DNA of 14,529 bases, from the NCBI GenBank assembly GCA_002451085.1, contig DKBE01000082.1, positions 2,976 through 17,504 of the forward strand, written 5' to 3'. Within the stretch, counting starts at the first letter, position 1. Each line of letters opens with the position of its first letter. The notes under the pieces are model-generated. The model saw only the letters and a list, made by a program, of their open reading frames with translations. It was not told where the DNA came from and made no database searches. Origin of the DNA: Proteobacteria bacterium UBA6908 (GTDB lineage: Bacteria; Pseudomonadota; Gammaproteobacteria; Acidiferrobacterales; UBA6901). The position numbers and the translations under genes are program-made. Below are positions 7,659 through 14,126 of this stretch, piece after piece.

Positions 7659-8108
7659 TTACTTTTGTTCCTTGCGGAATTCCTTGTGGCAGGACTTGCA
7701 GGAGTCGTTCAATTCCTTGAAACCGTTTGCGATCTTGGCCTTGTCATTGGTGGCAACCACTTTCACGAAGGCATCTGCCTTGGCCTTGACCTGCTGGGCG
7801 TGCTTCTTGAACTCCGCGTTCTTCTTCCACACGGCATCGAGCGCTTCGGTGTCGCCAAAGTCCGAGTCCTTCGGGAACAGTGCCGCGGTATCCTTGGTGA
7901 GCGCCTGAATCGCCTTGGCGTGATCGGCCAGATCACCCTTGTAGTCGACCTTGCCGGTGACGATGGCGGCGGTCGCCCCCATGTGGCCGGCCGTGGCCTT
8001 CATCACATTCTTGCGATACTTGATGATGTCTTCGGGTTCAGCCGCCACGGCCGCGCCGGCAACCAGGGTTGCAACGGCAAGTGCAAATAACGAATGCTGC
8101 ATCTTCAT
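7659..8108 (-). CDS. Cytochrome c' (class II cytochrome c)
   Basis: The 149-residue precursor has a signal peptide (cleavage near AAVA-AEPED, residues 22-23). The mature four-helix domain ends in the heme motif CKSCH (137-141), the C-terminal placement that defines cytochrome c'. Family members are periplasmic, with five-coordinate high-spin heme, and bind NO and CO; a role in NO detoxification is established for several. The start is ATG 8108 because it is preceded at 9 bases by AAGGAG (8118-8123, minus strand). The frame could run back to 8177, but that adds 23 residues in front of an intact signal peptide. The in-frame ATG at 8102 is a second option. A promoter-like TTGCCT-N17-GACAAT lies upstream. 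It is the first gene of the operon with the di-heme cytochrome. The gene covers 7659-8108 and overlaps nothing. Confidence 0.93.
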   Translation of the reverse strand: MKMQHSLFALAVATLVAGAAVAAEPEDIIKYRKNVMKATAGHMGATAAIVTGKVDYKGDLADHAKAIQALTKDTAALFPKDSDFGDTEALDAVWKKNAEFKKHAQQVKAKADAFVKVVATNDKAKIANGFKELNDSCKSCHKEFRKEQK

Positions 8109-8158
8109 GTTGTGGTTCTCCTTGATGGGTTTCGGCACAGCGATACACAGGCCCGGCC

Positions 8159-8187
8159 ATTGTCGGGCAGGACCCACACCGAGGCAA
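8159..8187 (-). promoter_or_regulatory. Sigma-70-like promoter of the cytochrome operon
   Basis: On the minus strand, TTGCCT (plus-strand 8182-8187) and GACAAT (8159-8164) are separated by 17 bases. Each hexamer matches four of six consensus positions. Transcription would start near 8152, giving a leader of about 44 bases that contains the AAGGAG ribosome-binding site. Confidence 0.4.
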
Positions 8188-8206
8188 GGCCATGGCGCGG
8201 GTCAGC

Positions 8207-8216
8207 GTGTATACAC
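8207..8216. repeat. Perfect 10-bp palindrome GTGTATACAC
   Basis: The palindrome sits about 20 bp upstream of the proposed -35 box of the cytochrome operon, in the divergent promoter region. Its position suits an activator site, but the binding protein is unknown. Confidence 0.35.
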
Positions 8217-8221
8217 ACTCA

Positions 8222-8240
8222 TCGTGATTTTATTCCACGA
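8222..8240. repeat. Inverted repeat TCGTG-N9-CACGA
   Basis: Five-base arms flank an AT-rich core (ATTTTATTC), 5 bp to the right of the GTGTATACAC palindrome. Together the two elements may form the regulatory region shared by the cytochrome operon and the plus-strand gene at 8279. Confidence 0.3.
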
Positions 8241-8278
8241 CTGGCCGGATAATTCTCCTGTGCCTACAATCAGCGCCT

Positions 8279-8629
8279 ATGGCCGACCTGTTCACCGTCA
8301 CAGCACCGCTCCTCATCCGCCGTCCGGATGGGCGCCAGCACGTGGCGGCGGAAATCTTCCGCCATCCGCATGGCGTCGTGTACTTTGAACTGTTCTGGAA
8401 CCTGCGCGATCCGGAACAATCCGTGCACGTCGTCACCGGGACATTCAAAGGCGACGGGCCGTGGAAGATCGGCGACACCGTTATTCGCGTGCTCGGTTGC
8501 CACGGCACCGACGGCGATCTGGCCCGTCAATTTGACGAGTGGCGGATGTACCGGGCACAACACACCGACACCTATCCCGAGCGGCCGTTTATCGAAGCCA
8601 TCGCACGCCGTCACGGCGCCGCCATTTGA
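8279..8629 (+). CDS. Conserved-looking hypothetical protein, 116 aa
   Basis: I do not recognise this family. The protein has no signal peptide, membrane segment or familiar motif, and looks like a compact soluble alpha/beta domain. It begins MADLFTVTAPLLIRRPDGRQ, has an aromatic beta-rich centre (GVVYFELFWNL) and ends in a helical FDEWRMYR and FIEAIARRHG region. Third-position GC is high and consistent with real coding. The opposite-strand frames over it lack any family signal. No ribosome-binding site precedes ATG 8279. A TACAAT box at 8265-8270 would place transcription start within a few bases of the ATG, so a leaderless message is possible. It lies 49 bases upstream of ydbH on the same strand and may be co-transcribed with it. 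Confidence 0.7.
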   Translation: MADLFTVTAPLLIRRPDGRQHVAAEIFRHPHGVVYFELFWNLRDPEQSVHVVTGTFKGDGPWKIGDTVIRVLGCHGTDGDLARQFDEWRMYRAQHTDTYPERPFIEAIARRHGAAI

Positions 8630-8678
8630 CCAGCCGGCACAACTGACCAGCGCCGCCATTCGGCTGTAAACTGGGCTC

Positions 8679-10655
8679 ATGCCATCACGCCAGCATTCCC
8701 GCACGCGCCTCGCGCTGTACTCCGCCGCCGCTGTGGCGGGAGCCGTTGTGATTGCCTACCTCGCCCTGCCGTATGTGCTGGCCGTCTGGTTGCAGTCGGC
8801 GCTAACCGGGCAAGGATTCAGCGACGTCCGGATACATCTCGGCTATCCCGGCCTGCAGCAGCTGGTGGTCCATCAGCTGGATCTGACCAGCCGTCGCGGT
8901 GGTCGGACGTTTCAATTTAGTGCGCACACCATGCAACTTGAGTATGACACTGCCGGACTGCTCACCGGGCGCCTGAAACGACTGCACGTACCGGAGGCAA
9001 CGCTGCGCGTGACCGCGGCAGCGCCCATGGACCAGACACGGGCGGTCAGGCCGCCGGCACCGGTGACCATCCCGATGCCGGGCGAGTGGATCGCGGTTTT
9101 TCCGCTGCAGGAACTTGATGTGGACCGGGTCGTCATCGAGTGGCGCGAGGACGATCAGTCACCGTTTGTGGGCACGGTTCGCGGTACAGCACGGCGTGAC
9201 ACGGATCATCTGCAAACCCGCTGGACGCTCGCCCAGAATAGTCGACCGCGCTACGAGTTCGAGTTTGATCTGGCCGCCGACGGTGCACTGAATGCGGCAC
9301 TGTATCGATCCGTGGCACCCAAGGCACCGCTCTTGCGTGCGACCGTGTCCGTGACGCCGGAAGCACGCGACGCCGTCGCGATCCACGGTTCTCTCGATGC
9401 ACAGCTCAAGCCACTCATGCCGCTACTGGCACCATGGCTGGCCTTGCCGCCATCGGTGACCGGTCTCGACGGACAACTCAAGGCCAACTGGCACGGCACG
9501 ATGCCGGGCACATTGCCAGCCACTGGAGTGAGCATCCTGCATGGCAGCCACTTCACAGGCCGTGTGCTGCTCGATGTATCGGTGGCCCGGGCTGCCTCCA
9601 TGCTGCAGGATGGCCAACTGCATCTCGATGCCGGCGTGGAATCACACGACACCACGCTGCATTGGCGCATCCGCCAAACCCTGCGGCTTTCGGCCTATCT
9701 CAATCCGGGGCTCCTGGCATTCTCCGGCAATGCGGCGGCACCATTCGTGCGCACGCCCAAGCCGCTGCTGATCCGAGCACCGCATGGCCTGAGCGGCGAG
9801 TTGGCGATTGATCCGACCGAAGTCCGCATCACCGTAGCACCAGCAACGCCGATCGTCATCGAGCAGTTGCAGGCTCCGGCAGCCGTAGTTCCGGCATTGA
9901 CCGCCACCTTGACGCGCGCTGCACGCATCAGTTATCGGCCGGCCAGCGCGCAGTGGGAAACCGGTCTTGTGGCCCTGACTATGCAAGCACCGATCATCCA
10001 ACCGCACTATGCCGAGATCGGCACGCTCGACGACCTCACGGTCAGCGCGGTCCTGGGCGCCGGTCCATTGAACAGACTGCCGCCACTCAATATCGAGGAG
10101 TCCGCGGTCACGCTACTTGGTGGCCGCGTACAGGCCCATGGCATTCGCTACGACGGCAGGCATGATTCACAGTTTGCCATCGACATCGCGCATCTCGATC
10201 TTGCCCGGGTTGTGGCGCTCGAACAGCAACAGGGCATCGAGGCCAGCGGTCTGCTGGACGGCCATTTACCGGTTACGTTCACGCCACGCGGCCTGATCAT
10301 CACCGATGGCCGGCTGCAGGCACAGGCCCCCGGCGGGGTGATCCGCTACCAGGGCACCGACCGGGTACGCGAGATGGCGGCCACCAATCCGAACCTGAAA
10401 CTGGTACTCAATGCCCTCGGCAATTATCACTATGACAAACTTGATGTCGGCGTGGACTATGCCGAAGGCGGCGAACTCGTGCTGCGTCTGGGTCTGACCG
10501 GGCGCAATCCGGACTGGAATGCCGGCCAGCCGATCCACCTCAATGTCAGTATTAATGAGAACATACCGATCCTGCTGCGCAGCCTGCAGATCGCCGATGA
10601 CATCAGCGTCGAGGTCGAAAAACGGATGAAGGAGCGGTCCCGCCCGACACCCTGA
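8679..10655 (+). CDS. ydbH: YdbH family AsmA-like intermembrane lipid transport protein
   Basis: The 658-residue product has one N-terminal membrane anchor (about 12-37, LALYSAAAVAGAVVIAYL). A long beta-rich periplasmic region follows, typical of AsmA-like bridge proteins. The C-terminus carries the YdbH signature: LNALGNYHYDKLDVGVDY, a GRNPDW segment and NENIPILLRSLQ. E. coli YdbH is longer (879 residues), so the groove may be shorter here. In E. coli, YdbH acts with YhdP and TamB in moving phospholipids to the outer membrane and is joined to it by the lipoprotein YnbE. The assignment is strengthened by ynbE and ydbL immediately downstream. The ATG at 8679 has only a weak purine stretch (CTGGG) upstream. 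CTGACC-N18-TAAACT (8643-8672) could act as a close-in promoter. Confidence 0.88.
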   Translation: MPSRQHSRTRLALYSAAAVAGAVVIAYLALPYVLAVWLQSALTGQGFSDVRIHLGYPGLQQLVVHQLDLTSRRGGRTFQFSAHTMQLEYDTAGLLTGRLKRLHVPEATLRVTAAAPMDQTRAVRPPAPVTIPMPGEWIAVFPLQELDVDRVVIEWREDDQSPFVGTVRGTARRDTDHLQTRWTLAQNSRPRYEFEFDLAADGALNAALYRSVAPKAPLLRATVSVTPEARDAVAIHGSLDAQLKPLMPLLAPWLALPPSVTGLDGQLKANWHGTMPGTLPATGVSILHGSHFTGRVLLDVSVARAASMLQDGQLHLDAGVESHDTTLHWRIRQTLRLSAYLNPGLLAFSGNAAAPFVRTPKPLLIRAPHGLSGELAIDPTEVRITVAPATPIVIEQLQAPAAVVPALTATLTRAARISYRPASAQWETGLVALTMQAPIIQPHYAEIGTLDDLTVSAVLGAGPLNRLPPLNIEESAVTLLGGRVQAHGIRYDGRHDSQFAIDIAHLDLARVVALEQQQGIEASGLLDGHLPVTFTPRGLIITDGRLQAQAPGGVIRYQGTDRVREMAATNPNLKLVLNALGNYHYDKLDVGVDYAEGGELVLRLGLTGRNPDWNAGQPIHLNVSINENIPILLRSLQIADDISVEVEKRMKERSRPTP

Positions 10656-10737
10656 ACCGGATGCCGCCCGATCGCGCGTGGAACGACCCCGGCGACGATG
10701 CTATGCTGATCGCCCGACACGATCCCGGAGCATTGGC

Positions 10738-10956
10738 ATGACAACCGGCCTCAATCAGCGAACCCTGGCGAGACTGGCGCTTGCGCTGCTGTGGGCGCTG
10801 GCCTGGCTGCCGGCGGCCTGCACGCCGGTGGTGCAGGTGGAGATGTCGGACAAACCGATCACCATCAATCTGAACGTTAAGATCGAGCATGAAATCCGGG
10901 TAAAGGTGGAAAAGGAACTCGACAATTTGTTCACCAAGGAAAGCGGGCTGTTCTAG
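10738..10956 (+). CDS. ynbE: YnbE family outer-membrane lipoprotein
   Basis: The 72-residue lipoprotein has a signal peptide (about 10-28) ending in LPAAC, with Cys as the lipidation site. Proline at -3 departs from the usual Leu/Val/Ile. The mature part is the conserved KPITINLNVKIEHEIRVKVE region seen in E. coli YnbE. In E. coli, YnbE forms a beta-strand stack at the periplasm-to-outer-membrane end of YdbH, completing the lipid bridge. ATG 10738 is chosen because GGAG lies 7 bases upstream (10727-10730 region) and it gives a proper lipoprotein signal. A GTG at 10678 would add 20 Arg-rich residues and bury the signal. The gap to ydbH is 82 bases and to ydbL 17 bases. Confidence 0.92.
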   Translation: MTTGLNQRTLARLALALLWALAWLPAACTPVVQVEMSDKPITINLNVKIEHEIRVKVEKELDNLFTKESGLF

Positions 10957-10973
10957 CTACGGAGACAGCAGTC

Positions 10974-11339
10974 ATGATGAACACAACACTGATGCTCAAC
11001 GCTCGCAGACTGCGGGCAACGCTGCTGGCGATGGTACTGGCGATCGCCGTCGCGCCAGCCGCCCTGTGGGCGGCCTCGCTTGATCAGGCCAAGTCTCAGG
11101 GCCTGGTGGGTGAACAGGTCAACGGCTATCTCGGCGTCGTTGCGGAAAATGCCCCGGCCGACGTGAAGGCGCTGGTTGCCGACATCAACCAGAAACGCAA
11201 GCAGGAATACCAGTCCATTGCGCAACGCAACAAAACCAGCCTCGATGCCGTTGAGGCGCTCGCCGGCAAGAAGGCCATCGAGCTGACCCCGGCAGGCCAG
11301 TACGTCCGGCCGCCCTCGGGCCAGTGGGTCAGGAAATAG
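10974..11339 (+). CDS. ydbL: YdbL family periplasmic protein (DUF1318)
   Basis: The 121-residue precursor has a signal peptide cleaved near LWA-ASLDQ (residues 34-35). The mature domain of about 87 residues matches DUF1318, including QAKSQGLVGEQVNGYLG and an IAQRNKTSLDAVEALAGKKAIE helix pair. E. coli YdbL is 108 residues and has been reported to modulate YdbH-YnbE assembly, which the conserved gene order supports here. The start is ATG 10974, with GGAG 9 bases upstream; ATG 10977 is equally usable. It is the last gene of the three-gene module. A possible hairpin follows, but there is no T-run. Confidence 0.92.
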   Translation: MMNTTLMLNARRLRATLLAMVLAIAVAPAALWAASLDQAKSQGLVGEQVNGYLGVVAENAPADVKALVADINQKRKQEYQSIAQRNKTSLDAVEALAGKKAIELTPAGQYVRPPSGQWVRK

Positions 11340-11376
11340 ACCGGCTTACGTTAGGGATGTTCACCCTGCTCACGAC

Positions 11377-11405
11377 CCGTCGCCAGCAGCCCTGACGACG
11401 GTCAG
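11377..11405. repeat. Overlapping inverted repeats between convergent ydbL and H1-like gene
   Basis: CCGTCG (11377-11382) pairs with CGACGG (11396-11401), and CTGAC-GACG-GTCAG (11392-11405) forms an alternative 5-bp stem. The segment lies between two genes that point at each other. It could be a weak bidirectional terminator, although neither side has an immediate T-run. Confidence 0.3.
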
Positions 11406-11407
11406 AA

Positions 11408-11869
11408 TCAGGAAAGTATTTTTCGAAGTCGCCGACCCAGTCTCTTTGGCCGTGTCGCTTTCGCGGCGATTTTTTCCGCCGCCCGCACACCATCCGCCAT
11501 ACCTTTCTCGACCATCTGATACAGCTTGTGCGCGGCCTTGTTGGCAGCGTGCGACTCGCGAGCCGTCTTCAGTGTAGAACGCGCAGAGGCCAGCTCGGCC
11601 TGTACACGCTTGCGGGCCTTGTTGGCAACGGCTTTCGCCTGTTTCGCCTTGGCTTTCTGTGCGCGTTTGAGTGCGTTTGCGGCACGCGTCTTCAATTGGC
11701 CGGCTTTTCTGGACGCTGCGGCGAGATTCCGTTCGGAAGCCGCAACCGCTTTCTTTGTCGTCTGGCCCCATCCGGAAACCGCCTGCATGGCGGATTTTTC
11801 TGCTGACGAGATGGCTTTCATCACCGAGGCTGCCTGTGCTGCAGGAGAGTATTTCTTTTTCAGCGCCAT
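11408..11869 (-). CDS. Ala/Lys-rich histone H1-like protein
   Basis: The 153-residue protein is dominated by Ala, Lys and Arg. Its long helical central stretch (about 30-125) is made of AxKA-like repeats such as KRAQKAKAKQAKAVANKARK. The basic C-terminus is RPKRLGRRLRKILS. There is no signal peptide or membrane segment. Composition resembles bacterial histone H1-like and AlgP-type nucleoid proteins, which bind DNA through Lys-rich tails, but low-complexity similarity is weak evidence of shared ancestry. ATG 11869 has GGAG 8 bases upstream. An extended -10 promoter (TGTTATAGT) lies 33 bases further up. A longer frame at 11370-12017 on this strand is out of register and lacks family signal. A role in DNA compaction or RNA binding is inference. 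Confidence 0.78.
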   Translation of the reverse strand: MALKKKYSPAAQAASVMKAISSAEKSAMQAVSGWGQTTKKAVAASERNLAAASRKAGQLKTRAANALKRAQKAKAKQAKAVANKARKRVQAELASARSTLKTARESHAANKAAHKLYQMVEKGMADGVRAAEKIAAKATRPKRLGRRLRKILS

Positions 11870-11901
11870 GGGATCGACTCCGTGTTGGGTGGGAGCCTTG
11901 G

Positions 11902-11910
11902 ACTATAACA
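11902..11910 (-). promoter_or_regulatory. Extended -10 promoter of the H1-like gene
   Basis: On the minus strand the sequence reads TG-T-TATAGT, an extended -10 element. No good -35 is present at 16-18 bases, which is usual for this promoter class. Transcription would start near 11895, giving a leader of about 26 bases with a GGAG ribosome-binding site. Confidence 0.45.
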
Positions 11911-12054
11911 CACAGCAAACATACAGCGTCGGGAATACTGTCATCACCATGATCGATTCTGATTGTGTCGCTGCGACGGAAACCTGCCCGCATATCACAG
12001 TGGTGTATGCCAATCACTGCGATCGATATGGTTCAGATCATCCAGAGAGGTGCA

Positions 12055-12384
12055 TCACTTGGCCGGCATCGATTCGTTAAACTGAATACAACGTCCAACC
12101 CACCTGCTCAGGTCGGCGTCGGACTCGAATCCATCCGGATCGACATAGACATATCCCTTCATGGGCTTCCCGGTGAAGTCCATCTCGCGCACATGCGCCT
12201 GCTTGAGGGCCGCGACATACTCTTCCGGGCCGACACGGGCCATGAGCGAATCTTCGATGACGCCCACCAGCATGTGTCCGCGGTACATGAACGCCAGTCC
12301 ACCGAACATCCGCTTTTCGGTAACGCTCTGGCGGTCGGTGAACAGGTCCCTGAGTCTCTCGGCAACTCCTTCATCGTAGGCCAT
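12055..12384 (-). CDS. TfoX/Sxy N-terminal domain protein
   Basis: The 109-residue protein consists only of the TfoX N-terminal domain, with the diagnostic KRMFGGLAFMYRGHMLVGV segment (24-42) and a VGPEEYVAALKQ region. A YVYVDPDGF strand follows and the C-terminal helix contains WVGRCIQF. Full-length Sxy/TfoX competence regulators also carry a C-terminal helix-hairpin domain that is absent here, so a competence role should not be assumed. Single-domain versions are common and functionally uncharacterised. GGAG lies 5 bases upstream of ATG 12384. The gene stands alone between the H1-like gene and the anti-sigma gene, all on the minus strand. Confidence 0.85.
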   Translation of the reverse strand: MAYDEGVAERLRDLFTDRQSVTEKRMFGGLAFMYRGHMLVGVIEDSLMARVGPEEYVAALKQAHVREMDFTGKPMKGYVYVDPDGFESDADLSRWVGRCIQFNESMPAK

Positions 12385-12474
12385 TGGATCTCCGATTCAC
12401 GGGTGTGGCGGTAGCTCCTGAGCAGGCACCACCCTCTTTCGCTTTATTCGGGTTTGAAAGGCAGTGAATTCGTT

Positions 12475-12494
12475 ATCCCGGTCAATTCCGGGAT
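12475..12494. repeat. Perfect 7-bp hairpin ATCCCGG-N6-CCGGGAT
   Basis: The inverted repeat lies in the 205-base gap downstream of the anti-sigma gene and upstream of the TfoX-domain gene. The stem is GC-rich with a TCAATT loop. Neither strand has a proper T-run afterwards (the plus side is mildly T-rich), so it may be a Rho-assisted or mRNA-stabilising hairpin, or an operator. Confidence 0.4.
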
Positions 12495-12589
12495 TCGACA
12501 CTCGTTCTTGTTTATCAATTTACAACAACTGGGCTATGCCGTTAATTCTGCATGCTGACGAGGTTGCGCCCGGCTACCCGTTGATGGCA

Positions 12590-13318
12590 TCAGGACGCAC
12601 CCATGCCCTTGAGGTTGACACAGTAACCGCGATACAACGTCGGTCCGCTGGGTGCCTGCGGTACATCTCCGGCATTTTCAAGGGTGACAATCAGGAATTC
12701 GGCGCCTTTGACAAGTTTCCATGCCGCTTCATCCAGATTGATGCGTTGGGTGCGCTCTACAGCCAATGTGACCAGCGGACGCGTGGCCCCGCCATCACGC
12801 GCGATGGTCCACACCTGCATTGCCTGACCCGGGGCTACGCCATGAATCTGCTTGGGTTCGATCACCAGGTGCCATGACGGTTTGTTGTAGGAGGTCACGA
12901 TCAATGCCGGCCGAGCCGCCTCATCCTGCAATACCGCGATATAGCTGGGGCCCGCCGGCACGGTGCCGGGACGAAGTTGAAGAACGCCCAGCAGGATAGC
13001 CAGTGATAGCGCCACTGCCGCCACACCGGCGCTCAGCGCCTGCCAGAATCCCAGGCGCTGCCAGCGTTTCGATACCACAGGCGCAGACTCGGCCTCAAGC
13101 CGCGCCTTGATCGCCAGAAACACGCGCGCCGGCGGAGTGACTAGCCGGGTTTCTTCGATCAGCGGAGCAAATCGTTCCTGCCAGGCGGTGACAAGCTGGC
13201 GCAGCTTCGCATCGGACTCCAGCAGTCGCCTGAAGCGCTCCCGGGCACGCCCGCGCAGCGTGCCGAGTGCATACTCGCCGGCCAGAATGTCCCGCAGTCC
13301 AGGATCGTCGTATCTCAT
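12590..13318 (-). CDS. RskA-type anti-sigma factor
   Basis: Numbered from GTG 13330, the protein has 246 residues. A cytoplasmic N-terminal sigma-binding region (about 10-85, LAGEYALGTLRGRARERF) is followed by one membrane helix (about 96-118). A periplasmic RskA domain comes next, with PGQAMQVWTIARDGG and FLIVTLENAGDVPQAPSGPTLYRG. Such proteins hold an ECF sigma factor at the membrane until regulated proteolysis releases it. I place the start at ATG 13318 (242 residues), because its ATG overlaps the TGA of the sigma gene in the classic ATGA arrangement. GTG 13330 would add four residues. The pairing with the upstream sigma gene is the expected one. Confidence 0.9.
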   Translation of the reverse strand: MRYDDPGLRDILAGEYALGTLRGRARERFRRLLESDAKLRQLVTAWQERFAPLIEETRLVTPPARVFLAIKARLEAESAPVVSKRWQRLGFWQALSAGVAAVALSLAILLGVLQLRPGTVPAGPSYIAVLQDEAARPALIVTSYNKPSWHLVIEPKQIHGVAPGQAMQVWTIARDGGATRPLVTLAVERTQRINLDEAAWKLVKGAEFLIVTLENAGDVPQAPSGPTLYRGYCVNLKGMGAS

Positions 13319-13872
13319 GTCTTCATGCACTCGCGTACCTGTATCAAACCACGCCGTAACCAGGTCTTGATGGTCGCGAGTGGCCGTTCAAGCCGTGCGG
13401 CGAGCTCGGTCGGGCCCAGCCCCTCGTGATAGGCCAACAATAACGATTGGCGCTGGTCTGCACTGAGTCGTTCAAGACAGCGTCTAAGCAGCCGGAGGGC
13501 GTGTTGCGTCTCGGTCTTTGCTTCCGGATCGTCGCCCGTGGCATAGAGCGAGTCGGCCACTTCATCCAGGTCATCCCCCACGCGGTACTCCTTGCGACGC
13601 AGAATATCGAACGCCTGGTGGCGCGCGATGTTAATGAGCCAGGTCATGGGGGCGCCACGTGCGGCACTGAAACGGTTCGCATGTCGCCACGCCTTCAGGT
13701 AGGTTTCCTGCAAGGCCTCTTCGGCCCAATCCTGCTGTCTCAATATACGCAGCAAAACCCCAAACAGCTTCGCGGAACTGGCCCGATACAGGGCGGCGAA
13801 CGCTGCCCGATCGCCCAGCGCGCAACGCGCAATGAGGTCTTCAAGCGCTCGCCCTTCAGGCTCAGCGGACAT
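13315..13872 (-). CDS. ECF-type RNA polymerase sigma factor
   Basis: The 185-residue protein has sigma region 2 (about 22-95, with DWAEEALQETYLKAWRHANRF and MTWLINIARHQAFDILRR). A short linker follows, then region 4 (about 130-182), with LSADQRQSLLLAYHEGLGPTELA and the helix-turn-helix PLATIKTWLRRGL. No extra C-terminal domain is present. It belongs with the ECF factors controlled by RskA-like anti-sigma factors (SigK-like). Its stop codon overlaps the start of that partner by 4 bases. ATG 13872 has no clear ribosome-binding site. It is transcribed divergently from a secreted COG4315 protein gene whose upstream DNA carries two copies of an ECF-promoter-like element, suggesting that gene is a direct target. 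Confidence 0.95.
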   Translation of the reverse strand: MSAEPEGRALEDLIARCALGDRAAFAALYRASSAKLFGVLLRILRQQDWAEEALQETYLKAWRHANRFSAARGAPMTWLINIARHQAFDILRRKEYRVGDDLDEVADSLYATGDDPEAKTETQHALRLLRRCLERLSADQRQSLLLAYHEGLGPTELAARLERPLATIKTWLRRGLIQVRECMKT

Positions 13873-13897
13873 CGAGTGGCCGGGTGCAATGCATGGG

Positions 13898-13920
13898 CAT
13901 GATCCTGTGCTTCATGATCC
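13898..13920. repeat. Direct repeat CATGATCC x2, 15 bp apart
   Basis: Two identical 8-bp copies (13898-13905 and 13913-13920) lie 26 bases upstream of the sigma-factor start. The phasing of one and a half helical turns is not typical of a dimer site. It may be chance or an operator. Confidence 0.25.
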
Positions 13921-13976
13921 GATGTTAGCGGCCCCCTCCTTCGCCGCCAAGGACCTGCACAGAATTCTTTTCCGGG

Positions 13977-14003
13977 TGAATCCTTTTTTCCGTTGGCTGC
14001 GTA
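13977..14003 (+). promoter_or_regulatory. ECF-type promoter-like element, copy 1
   Basis: TGAATCC (13977-13983), a 16-base spacer and CGTA (14000-14003) have the form of an ECF sigma -35/-10 pair. The CGTA -10 is common among ECF promoters. The same element recurs exactly 60 bp downstream. Both point at the COG4315 gene. Confidence 0.5.
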
Positions 14004-14023
14004 CCCGTATTCATTTTCTGTAT

Positions 14024-14035
14024 TTCACCTGTGAA
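14024..14035. repeat. Inverted repeat TTCAC-CT-GTGAA
   Basis: A 5-bp-arm inverted repeat sits between the two ECF-like promoter elements, ending just before copy 2. It could be an operator for a second regulator. Confidence 0.3.
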
Positions 14036-14036
14036 C

Positions 14037-14063
14037 TGAATCCTTATTCCAGCTGGCCGCGTA
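14037..14063 (+). promoter_or_regulatory. ECF-type promoter-like element, copy 2
   Basis: TGAATCC (14037-14043), a 16-base spacer and CGTA (14060-14063) repeat copy 1 with identical spacing. The shared core TGGC-Y-GCGTA extends the match upstream of the -10. Transcription from here would give a leader of about 57 bases before ATG 14127. Confidence 0.5.
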
Positions 14064-14126
14064 TATCCGGATAGCCAGGCAACACCCTGCCGGCTGAATA
14101 ATTCTTAACCACACAGGAGAGACCTC

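Noticed and set aside
6756..8090. 444-codon open frame on the plus strand
   Set aside because: It spans the antisense of two clearly identified cytochrome genes and shows no recognisable family.
8109..8177. Longer N-terminus for cytochrome c'
   Set aside because: It would place 23 residues before an intact signal peptide and skip a well-spaced AAGGAG site in front of ATG 8108.
11370..12017. 215-codon minus-strand frame overlapping the H1-like gene
   Set aside because: It is in another register, has no ribosome-binding site and includes the H1-like gene's promoter region; the 11408-11869 frame has a good start and coherent composition.
12464..12877. 137-codon plus-strand frame
   Set aside because: It is antisense to the end of the anti-sigma gene and begins in the intergenic gap, with no family signal.
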